NCBI GenBank assembly: GCA_003142635.1
Contig: PLMX01000207.1
Span: 1-34,029 of the forward strand
DNA from: Syntrophaceae bacterium
Lineage (GTDB): Bacteria; Desulfobacterota; Syntrophia; Syntrophales; UBA2185
Reading direction: 5' to 3'
Length of the DNA: 34,029 nucleotides
Below, in pieces: positions 9,373-17,557 of the stretch (position 1 is the first letter of the stretch; each line of letters starts with the position of its first letter). Under the pieces are notes generated by a model that worked only from the letters and a program-made list of their open reading frames with translations, searched no databases and was not told where the DNA came from. The translations under genes and the position numbers were made by a program.

Positions 9373-9401
9373 TTGACACATGGAATCTATTTTCCTATAA
9401 T
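9373..9401 (+). promoter_or_regulatory. Perfect-consensus sigma-70 promoter
   Basis: TTGACA (9373-9378), a 17-bp spacer and TATAAT (9396-9401) match the sigma-70 consensus at every position. It begins 11 bp after the membrane-protein stop and predicts a start near 9408. This supports ATG 9442, not the upstream TTG, as the start of the next gene, with a leader of about 34 nt. Confidence 0.85.
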
Positions 9402-9441
9402 CCCATTCAAAGACATTCATTGCAGCAGGAGGAAAATCTCG

Positions 9442-11088
9442 ATGGCGAAGATTACTGGCGGGCAACTGGCAGCGAGAACACTGAAGCAGATAGGCGTTAC
9501 AACCGTATTCACTCTTTCCGGCGGCCACATCATCGATATCTACAACGGCTTTGTGGATGAGGGGATCAGGATCATCGACGTGCGGCATGAGCAAACGGCA
9601 GCCCATGCCGCTGAGGCGTGGACAAGGCTTACTGGTTCTCCCGGCGTTGCTGTGGTGACGGCCGGTCCCGGCGTGACCGACGCCATCACCGGCATAGCCA
9701 ATGCCTTCCGCAACCAGGTACCCATGCTTGTAATCGGCGGTCAGGCCCCGCGGAAGCAGCTTCTAAAAGGCGGGCTACAGGAGCTCGACCATGTTGCGCT
9801 CACGAAACCCATAACCAAGCTTTCCATCTCTATTTCCGATACGGAGCGCATTCCCGAATTAATCGCCACCGCCTTGAGAGAGGCGTATAACGGGCGTCCG
9901 GGACCGTCCTTTATCGAAATCCCCATAGACGTGCTGGATAATGCTGTGGACCTCGATACGGTCACCTTCCCTTCATACATACGTTCACAGGGGCGCAAAT
10001 ACGGCGACCCCGCTCTCATCAAAGAGGCGGCAGAGCTGCTGGAAAAGGCCGAGAGGCCGGCCATCATCGCAGGCACGCAGGTGTGGTACTGCCGCGCCGA
10101 TGACGAGATCTCGACATTTGTGGACAAGGCCTGCATCCCCACCTATCTCAACGGCGCTGCGAGGGGATGCCTTTCCGGTGATTGTCCCTCTTTCATGGTC
10201 CGCTCGCGAAGGCACGCCCTTTCCAAGGCCGATGTGGTCATGGTTATCGGCACGCCCTTTGATTTCAGACTCGCATACGGCAACCGCATCGCGAAAGATG
10301 CAAAGGTAATTCAGGTAGATTTAGACTACGGTGAACTGGGACACAACAGAGAAATCGCAATTGGCATCGAGGGCGATATAAAGGCGGTGCTCACGCAGCT
10401 TACAGAAGTGTTCACGACTTCTCGGCGGGGCGGAGGATGGCTCGATGAACTGTGTCAGCTCGAAAAGAAATTGCTCGATAAAGACAGGCCGTACCTTGAA
10501 TCCGATGCCGTGCCCATCCATCCCCTGCGCCTCGCGAGCGAGATTAAGGCATTCATGCGGGAAGACACAATCTTTATCGCCGACGGTGGGGACGTGGTGA
10601 CAATGTCCGCGAGCGTCGTCACACCGTGCATACCAGGGCGCTGGCTCGACCCGGGTCCCTTAGGCACCCTCGGCGTGGGGACGCCGTTTGCCATCGCCGC
10701 CAAAGCGGCCATGCCTGATACGGAGGTTATCGTCCTCTTCGGTGACGGGGCCTTCGGACTGACGGGCTTTGATTATGATACGCTCATCCGCTTCAATATG
10801 CCGGTAATCGGTATCGTGGCAAACAATGCAGCATGGAATCAGGTTCGCTACGGACAGATGGAAAGATACGGCCGGGCGCGCGGCGAGGTGGCGAATGTAC
10901 TCAGTCCGCTTCGTTATGACCGCGTGGTGGAGGCCATGGGCGGCTACGGCGAGAATGTCACCGAACCCGCACAGATCCGCCCTGCCCTTGAGCGGGCACG
11001 TCAGTCCGGAAAGCCGTCTTTGATAAATGTGATGGTGGACCCGAATGTATTCAGTTCCGGCACGATGACACAATCCATGTTTAAATAA
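9442..11088 (+). CDS. Thiamine diphosphate-binding protein (acetolactate synthase/2-hydroxyacyl-CoA lyase-like)
   Basis: A ThDP enzyme of 548 residues. The N-terminal pyrimidine-binding domain has the activating glutamate in VRHEQTAAHAAEAW (about 47-60) and GPGVTDAITG. The central domain follows (about 190-325). The C-terminal pyrophosphate-binding domain has GDGAFGLT...NN (about 434-462), the Mg/ThDP motif. It resembles large subunits of acetohydroxyacid synthase, but no small regulatory subunit or branched-chain amino acid gene is nearby, so an oxalyl-CoA decarboxylase, 2-hydroxyacyl-CoA lyase or other role is equally possible. GGAGG lies 10 nt before ATG 9442. Transcription is likely from the perfect promoter just upstream, and the DUF4124-glutaredoxin gene follows 26 bp later. 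The family is certain, the substrate unknown. Confidence 0.85.
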   Translation: MAKITGGQLAARTLKQIGVTTVFTLSGGHIIDIYNGFVDEGIRIIDVRHEQTAAHAAEAWTRLTGSPGVAVVTAGPGVTDAITGIANAFRNQVPMLVIGGQAPRKQLLKGGLQELDHVALTKPITKLSISISDTERIPELIATALREAYNGRPGPSFIEIPIDVLDNAVDLDTVTFPSYIRSQGRKYGDPALIKEAAELLEKAERPAIIAGTQVWYCRADDEISTFVDKACIPTYLNGAARGCLSGDCPSFMVRSRRHALSKADVVMVIGTPFDFRLAYGNRIAKDAKVIQVDLDYGELGHNREIAIGIEGDIKAVLTQLTEVFTTSRRGGGWLDELCQLEKKLLDKDRPYLESDAVPIHPLRLASEIKAFMREDTIFIADGGDVVTMSASVVTPCIPGRWLDPGPLGTLGVGTPFAIAAKAAMPDTEVIVLFGDGAFGLTGFDYDTLIRFNMPVIGIVANNAAWNQVRYGQMERYGRARGEVANVLSPLRYDRVVEAMGGYGENVTEPAQIRPALERARQSGKPSLINVMVDPNVFSSGTMTQSMFK

Positions 11089-11114
11089 CTTATAAGGAAG
11101 AATTTAGGAGCGAT

Positions 11115-11639
11115 ATGAAGCAAGGGATTAAGAAAAACAAGCCTGGAAGAAAAGGGAAAGAGACAATTATATTTGTCTTCATTCTATTGGCTTTGACGCT
11201 TTATCTCTGCACCACAGCAGCGGCCGAAATTTACAAATGGGATGATGACAAAGGGGAGATGCATATCTCGGACTCGCCGCCGCCTGGGGCCAAATCAGGC
11301 GGCAAAATAGAAGTCTACAAAGACACACAGGAAGACAGCCCCGGCACGACGACGATGCCAGTCAAGAATAAAGGAGATTCAAGACCGTCCCTCGAAAGGA
11401 AGAAGAAGGCTGACGTAGTGCTCTATACTACCAGCTGGTGCCCATAATGCCGCAAGGCGCGCGAATACTTCCGGTCTCGGGGGATTGATTTCACCGAGTA
11501 TGACATAGAGAGGGACAAAGAAGCGGCAATCCGCAAAAGGCAATTGGACGGTAGAGGCGGAGTTCCCTTTGCCGTTATCAACGGCCGCTTCATCCGCGGG
11601 TTTTCTGCATCGGCATATGACAGGGCGCTGCAAGAATAG
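11115..11639 (+). pseudogene. DUF4124-glutaredoxin protein interrupted by in-frame TAA in the CPxC motif
   Basis: The frame from ATG 11115 (GGAG 5 nt upstream) encodes a signal peptide/anchor (about 22-37), a DUF4124 segment (EIYKWDDDKGEMHISDSPPP) and the start of a glutaredoxin fold (DVVLYTTSWCP). It stops at TAA 11445-11447, codon 111. The same frame then continues without another stop to TAG 11637-11639, reading CRKAREYFRSRGIDF and GGVPFAVINGRFIRGFS, the rest of a typical glutaredoxin with its cis-Pro site. The stop occupies the third motif position, C-P-stop-C, where homologues commonly have Tyr; TAC or TAT to TAA is one substitution. The remainder shows no other lesion, so the break is very recent, a sequencing error or, least likely, read through. 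The 110-residue truncated product would lack a working redox site. Confidence 0.85.
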
Positions 11640-11740
11640 AGATTTAAGGTTCATCCCGTTCATGCGCACTTTTGAGTTGATAATCTGTTGAATTCGGTAG
11701 CGAGCAAATGACGAACTACTGTTGCTTAAGAATCAAAGAT

Positions 11741-11762
11741 TCTCCGCAGCACTCTGCGGAGA
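11741..11762. repeat. Hairpin between the broken glutaredoxin gene and the ACAD remnant
   Basis: A 9-bp perfect stem, TCTCCGCAG/CTGCGGAGA, around a 4-nt loop. There is no T-tract on either side, so it is not a textbook terminator, though it sits between convergent genes where one is expected. The rest of 11640-11861 shows no recognisable gene on either strand. Confidence 0.55.
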
Positions 11763-11861
11763 GGTTCAATTGAGCCTTCACTGACAACACCTACTTATCA
11801 GTACATGACTGTATCGTTGAGAGTCATTGATTACGGTTCGTACTGTTGAATATGCCACCAT

Positions 11862-12102
11862 CTATTCTCTGTCTAACTCTTTCATCACGGCAAGCCCGAG
11901 GGTCAGCCAGTCCAGATCAAGGCCGCCGTATTCGACAGGCGATTTGATCCCGAGAAGGCCCGGTACCCAACTTTTTAAATACATCGTGGGGCGATTTTGC
12001 AGTCTCTGGCCCATTGCCTCACATGGGCTGGAACTCCCTGATCGCGAATCCCTTTGTCATATCCTTGAACATCATCTGTTCGGTCGAGAGCTCAAAATCT
12101 AT
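11862..12102 (-). pseudogene. Remnant of a second acyl-CoA dehydrogenase (N-terminal part)
   Basis: Reading leftward from 12102 gives IDFELSTEQMMFKDMTKGFA and IREFQPM, the classic N-terminus of an acyl-CoA dehydrogenase, with ATA where ATG is expected. A TGA follows at 12021-12019 (codon 28). After it DVFKKLG is still recognisable, and after a frame change near 11965 the frame reads VPGLLGIKSPVEYGG and LTLGLAVMKELDRE before TAG at 11864-11862. The order and spacing match the first 75-80 residues of the family (compare ELGYFG...PPRFGG in the intact neighbour), but the sequence differs from that neighbour, so this was a paralogue and not a recent duplicate. It sits at the downstream end of the catabolic operon. 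At least three lesions are visible, so it is dead. The remaining 12103-12226 gap holds no other gene. Confidence 0.85.
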
Positions 12103-12226
12103 ATTCTTTTATTTCTCTCTTTAAAGATTGGTTACAGTTGGTTATGATTAAAGAGTTGCCTGGATTGCCCGCCGGCGTGTGGGGAAGCGGCTTTGCCGCC
12201 CTGCGGGATTCCGATCCGGCTCAATC

Positions 12227-13408
12227 CTATTCCAATCCCCGGAACTCGCTCGGCAGATGAACCCTCGGCCGATTGGCGGTCTTGATCCCCAAAGCATCAT
12301 CGGCGATCAGCAGGCGCATTATATTTACGGTCCCTTCGCCGACCTGGTACAGCTTGGAATCCCGGTAATATTTCTCCACAGGCATTTCGAGGGAATAGCC
12401 CATGCCGCCATGAACCTCCATTGCCATTCCCGCGCATTTCACAACCGCCTCTCCGGCAAAATACTTGGCTATTGCTATTTCACGCGAGAAAGGAAGGCCC
12501 TGGTCATTGAGCCAGGCCGCCCGCCGAACCAGGAGCCGCGCCGCTTCGACCTGCGTCGTCATTTCTGCAATGACAGCTTTGACCATCTGATATTCACGGA
12601 TCAGCTTCCCGAACTGGACCCTTTGGTTGGCATAAGTTATGGAAGCATCCAGACAGGCCTGAGCCAATCCAACCGCACCGCTGGAAACGCTGATCCGGCC
12701 TCTATCAAGAGCGGTCATGGCGACAATGAAGCCTTGGCCCATTTTTCCAAGGAGATTTTCCTTGGGTGCGCGGACGTTCTCTATATGGATTTCAGCTATT
12801 GGCGAAGACTTGTCCCCGAGTTTCGGCGTTTCCCTGGTAGTCCATCCGGGCTGATTTGTCTCAACCACAACAGCGCATAGGCCTTGGTATTTCTTGCTCC
12901 TATCGAAACTGCCATAAACGACGGCGTAATCCGCAACAGTACCGTTTGAGATCCAGGTTTTTTCGCCGTTTATCTCGAAATGGTCTCCCTTGTCCACTAT
13001 TTTGGTTTCTATGGAAGCGAGGTCCGATCCGGCATTCGGCTCCGAAAAGCAGGTGCATCCAAGCTTTTTCCCCATGACCAGATCAGCCACATATTTATTC
13101 CTGACACTCTCGGTGCCCCATTCCATCATTGTGTAAGGTACGGTCATGGCCTGAAGATTAAAAAGGGCGCGCAATCCCGAATCGGCGCGCGAGATTTCCT
13201 CACATACCACCGCATGGGCCAAAAACCCTGAATCCGAGCCTCCGAACCGGGGCGGGAAAGCGCATCCGAAGTACCCCAATTCCCCCATTTTGGAAACTAT
13301 GTCTCGATTAAATCCTTCTTCTTTGGCTCTGGGTTTTATTTCCTTTTCAACAAAACGTCGCGCCGCATCCAGCATGGCTTTGGTTTCATTGCTCAATTCA
13401 AAATTCAT
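12227..13408 (-). CDS. Acyl-CoA dehydrogenase, glutaryl-CoA dehydrogenase-like
   Basis: FAD-dependent acyl-CoA dehydrogenase of 393 residues, full length. Family motifs include CFSEPNAGSD with ISNGT (substrate/FAD binding), RVQFGK and the C-terminal base region QVGEGTVNIMR with E358. The segment RADSGLR (74-80) resembles the RVDSGYR of glutaryl-CoA dehydrogenases, whose Arg binds the distal carboxylate; R80 is its apparent equivalent. Two residues linked to decarboxylation in human glutaryl-CoA dehydrogenase (E87 and Y369, recalled from the literature) align with S73 and G357, suggesting dehydrogenation without decarboxylation. Electrons would pass to EtfAB. AGGAG lies 7 nt before ATG 13408. 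Last intact gene of the minus-strand catabolic operon. The ACAD call is certain; dicarboxylyl-CoA specificity is inferred. Confidence 0.92.
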   Translation of the reverse strand: MNFELSNETKAMLDAARRFVEKEIKPRAKEEGFNRDIVSKMGELGYFGCAFPPRFGGSDSGFLAHAVVCEEISRADSGLRALFNLQAMTVPYTMMEWGTESVRNKYVADLVMGKKLGCTCFSEPNAGSDLASIETKIVDKGDHFEINGEKTWISNGTVADYAVVYGSFDRSKKYQGLCAVVVETNQPGWTTRETPKLGDKSSPIAEIHIENVRAPKENLLGKMGQGFIVAMTALDRGRISVSSGAVGLAQACLDASITYANQRVQFGKLIREYQMVKAVIAEMTTQVEAARLLVRRAAWLNDQGLPFSREIAIAKYFAGEAVVKCAGMAMEVHGGMGYSLEMPVEKYYRDSKLYQVGEGTVNIMRLLIADDALGIKTANRPRVHLPSEFRGLE

Positions 13409-13485
13409 CATTAATCTCCTGAAAATTTAAATTATTAATCTATTTATTTATCTGACAATTCTTACTAATAATCTCTATCCGGCTT

Positions 13486-14892
13486 TTAAACAGACGTAGA
13501 TTCCTCGCAATCTTTCTTGCGGGTCACCGTACTGATAATTACCAATGTCAATAATCCCACTATTAGACCAGGGTACAAAGGATCAATCCCTTTTGGAAAA
13601 GCCAGCTGCCATATGAGGTTTGTGGCAGGGCCCAATATGGCAGATGCCAAGCCGGCAATAGGAGTGACATAACGACTGAAGAACATAGCCCCCAACATAG
13701 GCATCAGAATACTGCAGCCCCGTAATCCCATAGACAGGAAAGCCCAGCTGAGAACCATGCTCTTGAGGTTCCCCGTAATGAACAAAACGCCGATTAAGCT
13801 TACGGCGAGAATCAGCGCCCTCTGCAAATACAAGATTGTCCTGTCTGCGGCCTCTGGATTGATTATCTTTTTATAGATATCCGTGGTGAGCATGGTGGAA
13901 ATTCCGAGTGTCAGACCTGCCCAAGTCCCGATCGTTGTTATCAGCAACACCGCCAGAATTATTCCTGCAACTGCGGCCGGCACATAATTCATTATGAACA
14001 TCGGGAGCGCCTGGGACGCCGCCATTGTCGGGAAGTTAGCCCTCATGTAAAGTCCCACCATAATTCCGAATATTCCCAGGGGCGGTATCATACAGGCGGA
14101 AATAAGAGCGCCTTTTCTTGCTTCCTGAAAAGTCCTGCCTGAAAAAATCGCCTGGATGTAAGTTTGCGTTGAAATTACGCCGACCACCAATGAAAAACCC
14201 GCCGCCAAGTCTGTCGTGACACCGCGGCCGAAAAACGAGAACCAGGGATAAGCGGGAAATTTCGCCACCGCCCCGGACCAGCCGCCGATCATATAATACG
14301 CCATTGCGCCGGTGAGGATAGTGGCCGGATAAAGCAACGCCATTTTAGCCGTCCCCACCATTCCGGTGCCGAATACCCCGCCAAATGCGACGTAACCCAA
14401 AACAAGGATAACTCCGATGAAAGCAGCTGCGTATGGACTCAGGCCAAACATGGAGGTGATCAGGGCGACAACAGCCAATCCCTGGGCAACAATGCTCAGG
14501 AACATCCCGATTGATAAGAATATACTTGTAATCGGTCCTATGTTCTTCCCATATGTTCGCAGTAGATACTGGGGGATGGTTTGAAGAGAGCTTTCATGCA
14601 GACTCTTGGCAAGGGCTAACCCCAGTATGGCACATCCAATGCCGCATCCTATATGGAACCACCAGGCAGCCATACCGTATTTGAATGCCAGCTCTGCCGT
14701 GCCCACGGTAGCCGATCCCCCCACCAATGTACCCATAATAGTTCCTGAAACCACTGTCGCACTGGCCTTTCTACCGCCAATGGCAAAATCCGCCGCTGAT
14801 TTGACCCTGCGCCCCGAATAAATCCCCAAGGCCGAAAAACCGATCAGCGTGATTACAATCCCTATAATATGGATAGTTGACAGACTATACAT
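13486..14892 (-). CDS. Sodium:solute symporter family transporter
   Basis: Integral membrane protein of 468 residues with about 12-13 hydrophobic helices and the features of the sodium:solute symporter (SSS) family. The N-terminal region has SAADFAIGGRKAS after the first helix, then SGTIMGTLVGGSATVGTAE in the second, the region that forms part of the Na+ and substrate site. It probably imports a carboxylate or other organic acid together with Na+; the exact substrate cannot be read from sequence. GGGAGG lies 8 nt before ATG 14892. Its place between the CoA-transferase gene (71 bp upstream in the operon) and the acyl-CoA dehydrogenase gene points to uptake of the compound degraded by these enzymes. 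Confidence 0.9.
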   Translation of the reverse strand: MYSLSTIHIIGIVITLIGFSALGIYSGRRVKSAADFAIGGRKASATVVSGTIMGTLVGGSATVGTAELAFKYGMAAWWFHIGCGIGCAILGLALAKSLHESSLQTIPQYLLRTYGKNIGPITSIFLSIGMFLSIVAQGLAVVALITSMFGLSPYAAAFIGVILVLGYVAFGGVFGTGMVGTAKMALLYPATILTGAMAYYMIGGWSGAVAKFPAYPWFSFFGRGVTTDLAAGFSLVVGVISTQTYIQAIFSGRTFQEARKGALISACMIPPLGIFGIMVGLYMRANFPTMAASQALPMFIMNYVPAAVAGIILAVLLITTIGTWAGLTLGISTMLTTDIYKKIINPEAADRTILYLQRALILAVSLIGVLFITGNLKSMVLSWAFLSMGLRGCSILMPMLGAMFFSRYVTPIAGLASAILGPATNLIWQLAFPKGIDPLYPGLIVGLLTLVIISTVTRKKDCEESTSV

Positions 14893-14963
14893 TTTTAAAC
14901 CTCCCTATTTCCGGGACATTTACCCCAGTGGACATCCTGTTTCTGCTGCATATGGCTTCGGGA

Positions 14964-16289
14964 TTATTTTGCACTGAGCAGCCCGGCCTTTTTCGCCTGT
15001 TCAGTAAGGGTATCCCTGAATTTCGGGTGGGCCAGTTTAATTAGACTCCTGGCCCTGTCTATATTATTTTTTCCTTTTAAAGCGGCTACGCCGTATTCGG
15101 TTACGACGTAATCCGCCATATACCTCGACACCATCGGGATCTGAGGTGCACATGGGTTGTCTGTCCGCGTAGGATGCAGGACGATTCTCGAATATTTTTC
15201 ATCGCCCGTGGTCGCCGACAGCGTAGTTACAAATTTGGCATCATCGGATATCGCACAGCCTAGGGCAAAATCCACCTGGCCACCCGATCCGGTATACTGG
15301 TCTTCAAGACCGAGGACATCAGCATAGATATTTCCATATAGGTCCACCTGGAGGGCGGCATTTATCGCAACCATTTTGCTGTTCCTGGCGATGACCCACG
15401 GATTATTGCAATAATCAACCGGCTGCATCTCAATAAGGGGATTATGGTTCAGCCAATCATATAATTTATGGGTTCCACCATGGAACGTGCATACGATTTT
15501 TCCCTTGTGTATAGCCTTTTTTGAATTATTGAGAACCCCGCTTTCGACGAGCGGCACCACGTGCTCGGGAACCATTTCGCCATGCATTCCCAAGTCCTTT
15601 TTATCCTTCAAGAAGAGAATCGCGGCTTCGCTGATCGCTCCGTATCCTATCTGGATCGTCGAGCCGTCCTCTACCAGGCTGGCGACATTTTCTCCTATTC
15701 TCCTTTCGATATCTGTGACAGTAAATTGTTCAAGCTCGAAAATTTTATCGTTCACCTCGACCGCATAGTCGATATCCGATACATGGATGAAAGATCTCCC
15801 GTAAGTCACGGGCATGTTGGGATTTATTTCTGCCATTACCAGGCGGCAAGGGCGTTCAAGCGCTGCGAATATGTAGTCGACAGATACACCGAGACTGCAG
15901 TAGCCATTCTTATCCGGCGGGGAAACAGTCAGCATGAGGACATCGCTTTTAAAGTCACCCTCCCTGAGCAGTTTGGGATAATTCCCGAAAGATATTGCAT
16001 AGAAATCGGCCCGCCCCTCTCTCAATAACTGGCGAACGGCTTTACGCCTTCCGCAGAAGGGTGTAGCGATGCGGATATGTTTCTCCATGCCCGGCTCCGC
16101 CATCTTTTGCTGGAACGGTCCGAATGGGGTAAGATGGAATATCCTGCATCCCTCAAGTTCCTTCGCCCTGTTCACCAAAGCCATAGGAAGATGTCGCGGT
16201 TCGGCACAAAAATTCGCTAGAACAATTTCGTCTTTGGATTTGATCGCTTTTACTGCTTCCTCGGCCGTTACCCATTTTGTTTTCTTCAT
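14964..16289 (-). CDS. Acetyl-CoA hydrolase/4-hydroxybutyrate CoA-transferase family protein
   Basis: CoA-transferase of 441 residues in the acetyl-CoA hydrolase/transferase family (Cat1/AbfT group), which exchanges CoA between acetyl-CoA or another donor and a carboxylic acid. The N-terminal half starts WVTAEEAVKAIKSKDEIVLA. The C-terminal half has IQIGYGAISEAAIL, DLGMHGEMVPEHVV and the CoA-site region AINAALQVDLYGN with SGSGGQVDFALG equivalents (TGSGGQVDFALG), all family landmarks. ATG 16289 has AGGAGG 11 nt upstream; an alternative in-frame start at 16316 precedes that site. Next to the symporter gene it is best read as the activation step for the imported acid, costing no ATP. Family certain, acceptor unknown. 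Confidence 0.9.
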   Translation of the reverse strand: MKKTKWVTAEEAVKAIKSKDEIVLANFCAEPRHLPMALVNRAKELEGCRIFHLTPFGPFQQKMAEPGMEKHIRIATPFCGRRKAVRQLLREGRADFYAISFGNYPKLLREGDFKSDVLMLTVSPPDKNGYCSLGVSVDYIFAALERPCRLVMAEINPNMPVTYGRSFIHVSDIDYAVEVNDKIFELEQFTVTDIERRIGENVASLVEDGSTIQIGYGAISEAAILFLKDKKDLGMHGEMVPEHVVPLVESGVLNNSKKAIHKGKIVCTFHGGTHKLYDWLNHNPLIEMQPVDYCNNPWVIARNSKMVAINAALQVDLYGNIYADVLGLEDQYTGSGGQVDFALGCAISDDAKFVTTLSATTGDEKYSRIVLHPTRTDNPCAPQIPMVSRYMADYVVTEYGVAALKGKNNIDRARSLIKLAHPKFRDTLTEQAKKAGLLSAK

Positions 16290-16386
16290 TTGAGCTAATT
16301 CCTCCTTTCTCACCATGAATTGTTTTTATTCGATTGTGATAACCTGTTTTGGACATATGAAAGCGTCAGGTTTTGATCAATCATTC

Positions 16387-16944
16387 TTAAGTTTTGGCAC
16401 GGACACGTTTGGCTACTTTCTTCATCTCACCGAGTCGGCGAGCAAGCGGTCCGTCTTCCCTCCATAGATGACAACTGTTAATCAGCAGAGAGTCGTCAAG
16501 ATCCGAACGCTTCACCCTTCCATCTTCACGCACACGATTGTAATACGTATATGAGCCTTGGATGGCGGCGCTGCTCATGAACAAGATTAAATTCATAATA
16601 TGGATACATCCGACCTTACCCCCGAGAAGCTCTGTCACCTTGCGCTTGAATCCCTGGGTCAACTGTAACCCCACGATTTTGCCTGAGAGCGCCTCTACCT
16701 CATGGCACTTTGCGTTGGGTATGATCGCCATCTCTATCTCCGCGGACTCGATGATCAATTTAGGAAGCGACAGTGTCATCCTTACCATCATACGGTGAAT
16801 CATGCCTGGATTAACGACCTGTTTGCGTGAATAGATGAAGGACGGGCAGAAACGCTCATCGACAAGCAGACCCTCGATCTTAATCTTGTCTTCACCGATC
16901 TCGAAGATCTTAATCGACACTCCTCTTTCATGAATCAGATCCAT
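16387..16944 (-). CDS. DUF2889 family protein
   Basis: Protein of 185 residues matching DUF2889 by its conserved core: IPNAKCHEVEALSGKIVGLQ, GFKRKVTELLGGKVGCIHIM and NLILFMSSAAIQ. Conserved His and Cys residues (C and H in KCHEV, C and H in GCIHIM) could bind a metal or form an active site, but no function is established. There is no signal peptide and no membrane helix. ATG 16944 was preferred over an upstream TTG at 16959 that directly abuts the GGGAGG. It lies inside the CoA-ester operon between the MaoC and CoA-transferase genes, so an auxiliary role in that pathway is likely but unproven. Confidence 0.8.
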   Translation of the reverse strand: MDLIHERGVSIKIFEIGEDKIKIEGLLVDERFCPSFIYSRKQVVNPGMIHRMMVRMTLSLPKLIIESAEIEMAIIPNAKCHEVEALSGKIVGLQLTQGFKRKVTELLGGKVGCIHIMNLILFMSSAAIQGSYTYYNRVREDGRVKRSDLDDSLLINSCHLWREDGPLARRLGEMKKVAKRVRAKT

Positions 16945-17045
16945 TTTACCCGACCCCAACCTCCCTGATCATTGCCATCCGGCATTCAGATAAATATGTT
17001 GCTCCCGCAGATCCCTTCCCCGAGACGTTGGGCGGAAGCCTTTGC

Positions 17046-17489
17046 TTACGATTCTTTCTCTTCTTGAAGATTCAAGTCGACCAGATAAAGATGGAACCCT
17101 TCCAGCACGCATTCCTCCCGTTGATTCATGATCAGCGTTTTGAAGCGGACAAACCCCTGATCACCCTTTCTCCATTTTTTCTCCGCACTGAAACGAATAG
17201 AGATCGTATCTCCTACCACGACCGGCTTGAGAAAGCGGCACCCCTGCTCCAGGAAAATGAATCCGTCCAGTTTGCTGTTGATGTAGGATCCGCCGAGCGC
17301 CGTCATGGAGGCAAGCAGGAGCCCATGTGCCACTGGCTTACCGAACCTTGTCTTCCGACAAAATTCCACATCATAGTGCGAAGGATGATTGTCACCCGTC
17401 AGACCGGCAAAAAACAGATAATGGGCATCGGTGATCGTCCTTGACGGTGAAACAAACTCATCGTTAATCTTCAATTCGTCAAAAAACAT
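17046..17489 (-). CDS. MaoC-like hot-dog dehydratase/hydratase
   Basis: Single hot-dog-fold MaoC domain of 147 residues. The hydratase-2 signature is FAGLTGDNHPSHYD (about 27-40), with the Asp and His of TGDNHPSH as the probable catalytic pair, followed by GKPVAHGLLLAS. These enzymes add or remove water across a 2-enoyl-CoA, giving (R)-3-hydroxyacyl-CoA, or act on mesaconyl-type branched enoyl-CoAs. GGAG lies 6 nt before ATG 17489. It lies between the DUF2889 and CaiB genes in the minus-strand operon, which also holds an S-type enoyl-CoA hydratase, so two stereochemically different hydrations may occur. Fold certain, substrate unknown. Confidence 0.9.
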   Translation of the reverse strand: MFFDELKINDEFVSPSRTITDAHYLFFAGLTGDNHPSHYDVEFCRKTRFGKPVAHGLLLASMTALGGSYINSKLDGFIFLEQGCRFLKPVVVGDTISIRFSAEKKWRKGDQGFVRFKTLIMNQREECVLEGFHLYLVDLNLQEEKES

Positions 17490-17557
17490 ACACTCTCCTT
17501 AGTTGAATGACTATATTCGCCCTAAGGTTGACCAAATAAGACAGATCATCTAGTGGG

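Noticed and set aside
11445-11447. Selenocysteine or pyrrolysine recoding of the glutaredoxin stop
   Set aside because: The codon is TAA; selenocysteine uses TGA and pyrrolysine TAG. It also replaces the Tyr position, not a Cys.
11827-12147. Open frame of 106 residues on the plus strand in the gap before the acyl-CoA dehydrogenase
   Set aside because: It has no recognisable motif, and the opposite strand reads as a broken acyl-CoA dehydrogenase, which explains the locus better.
12179-12880. Open frame of 233 residues on the plus strand
   Set aside because: It is antisense to the well-supported acyl-CoA dehydrogenase and shows no family motif.
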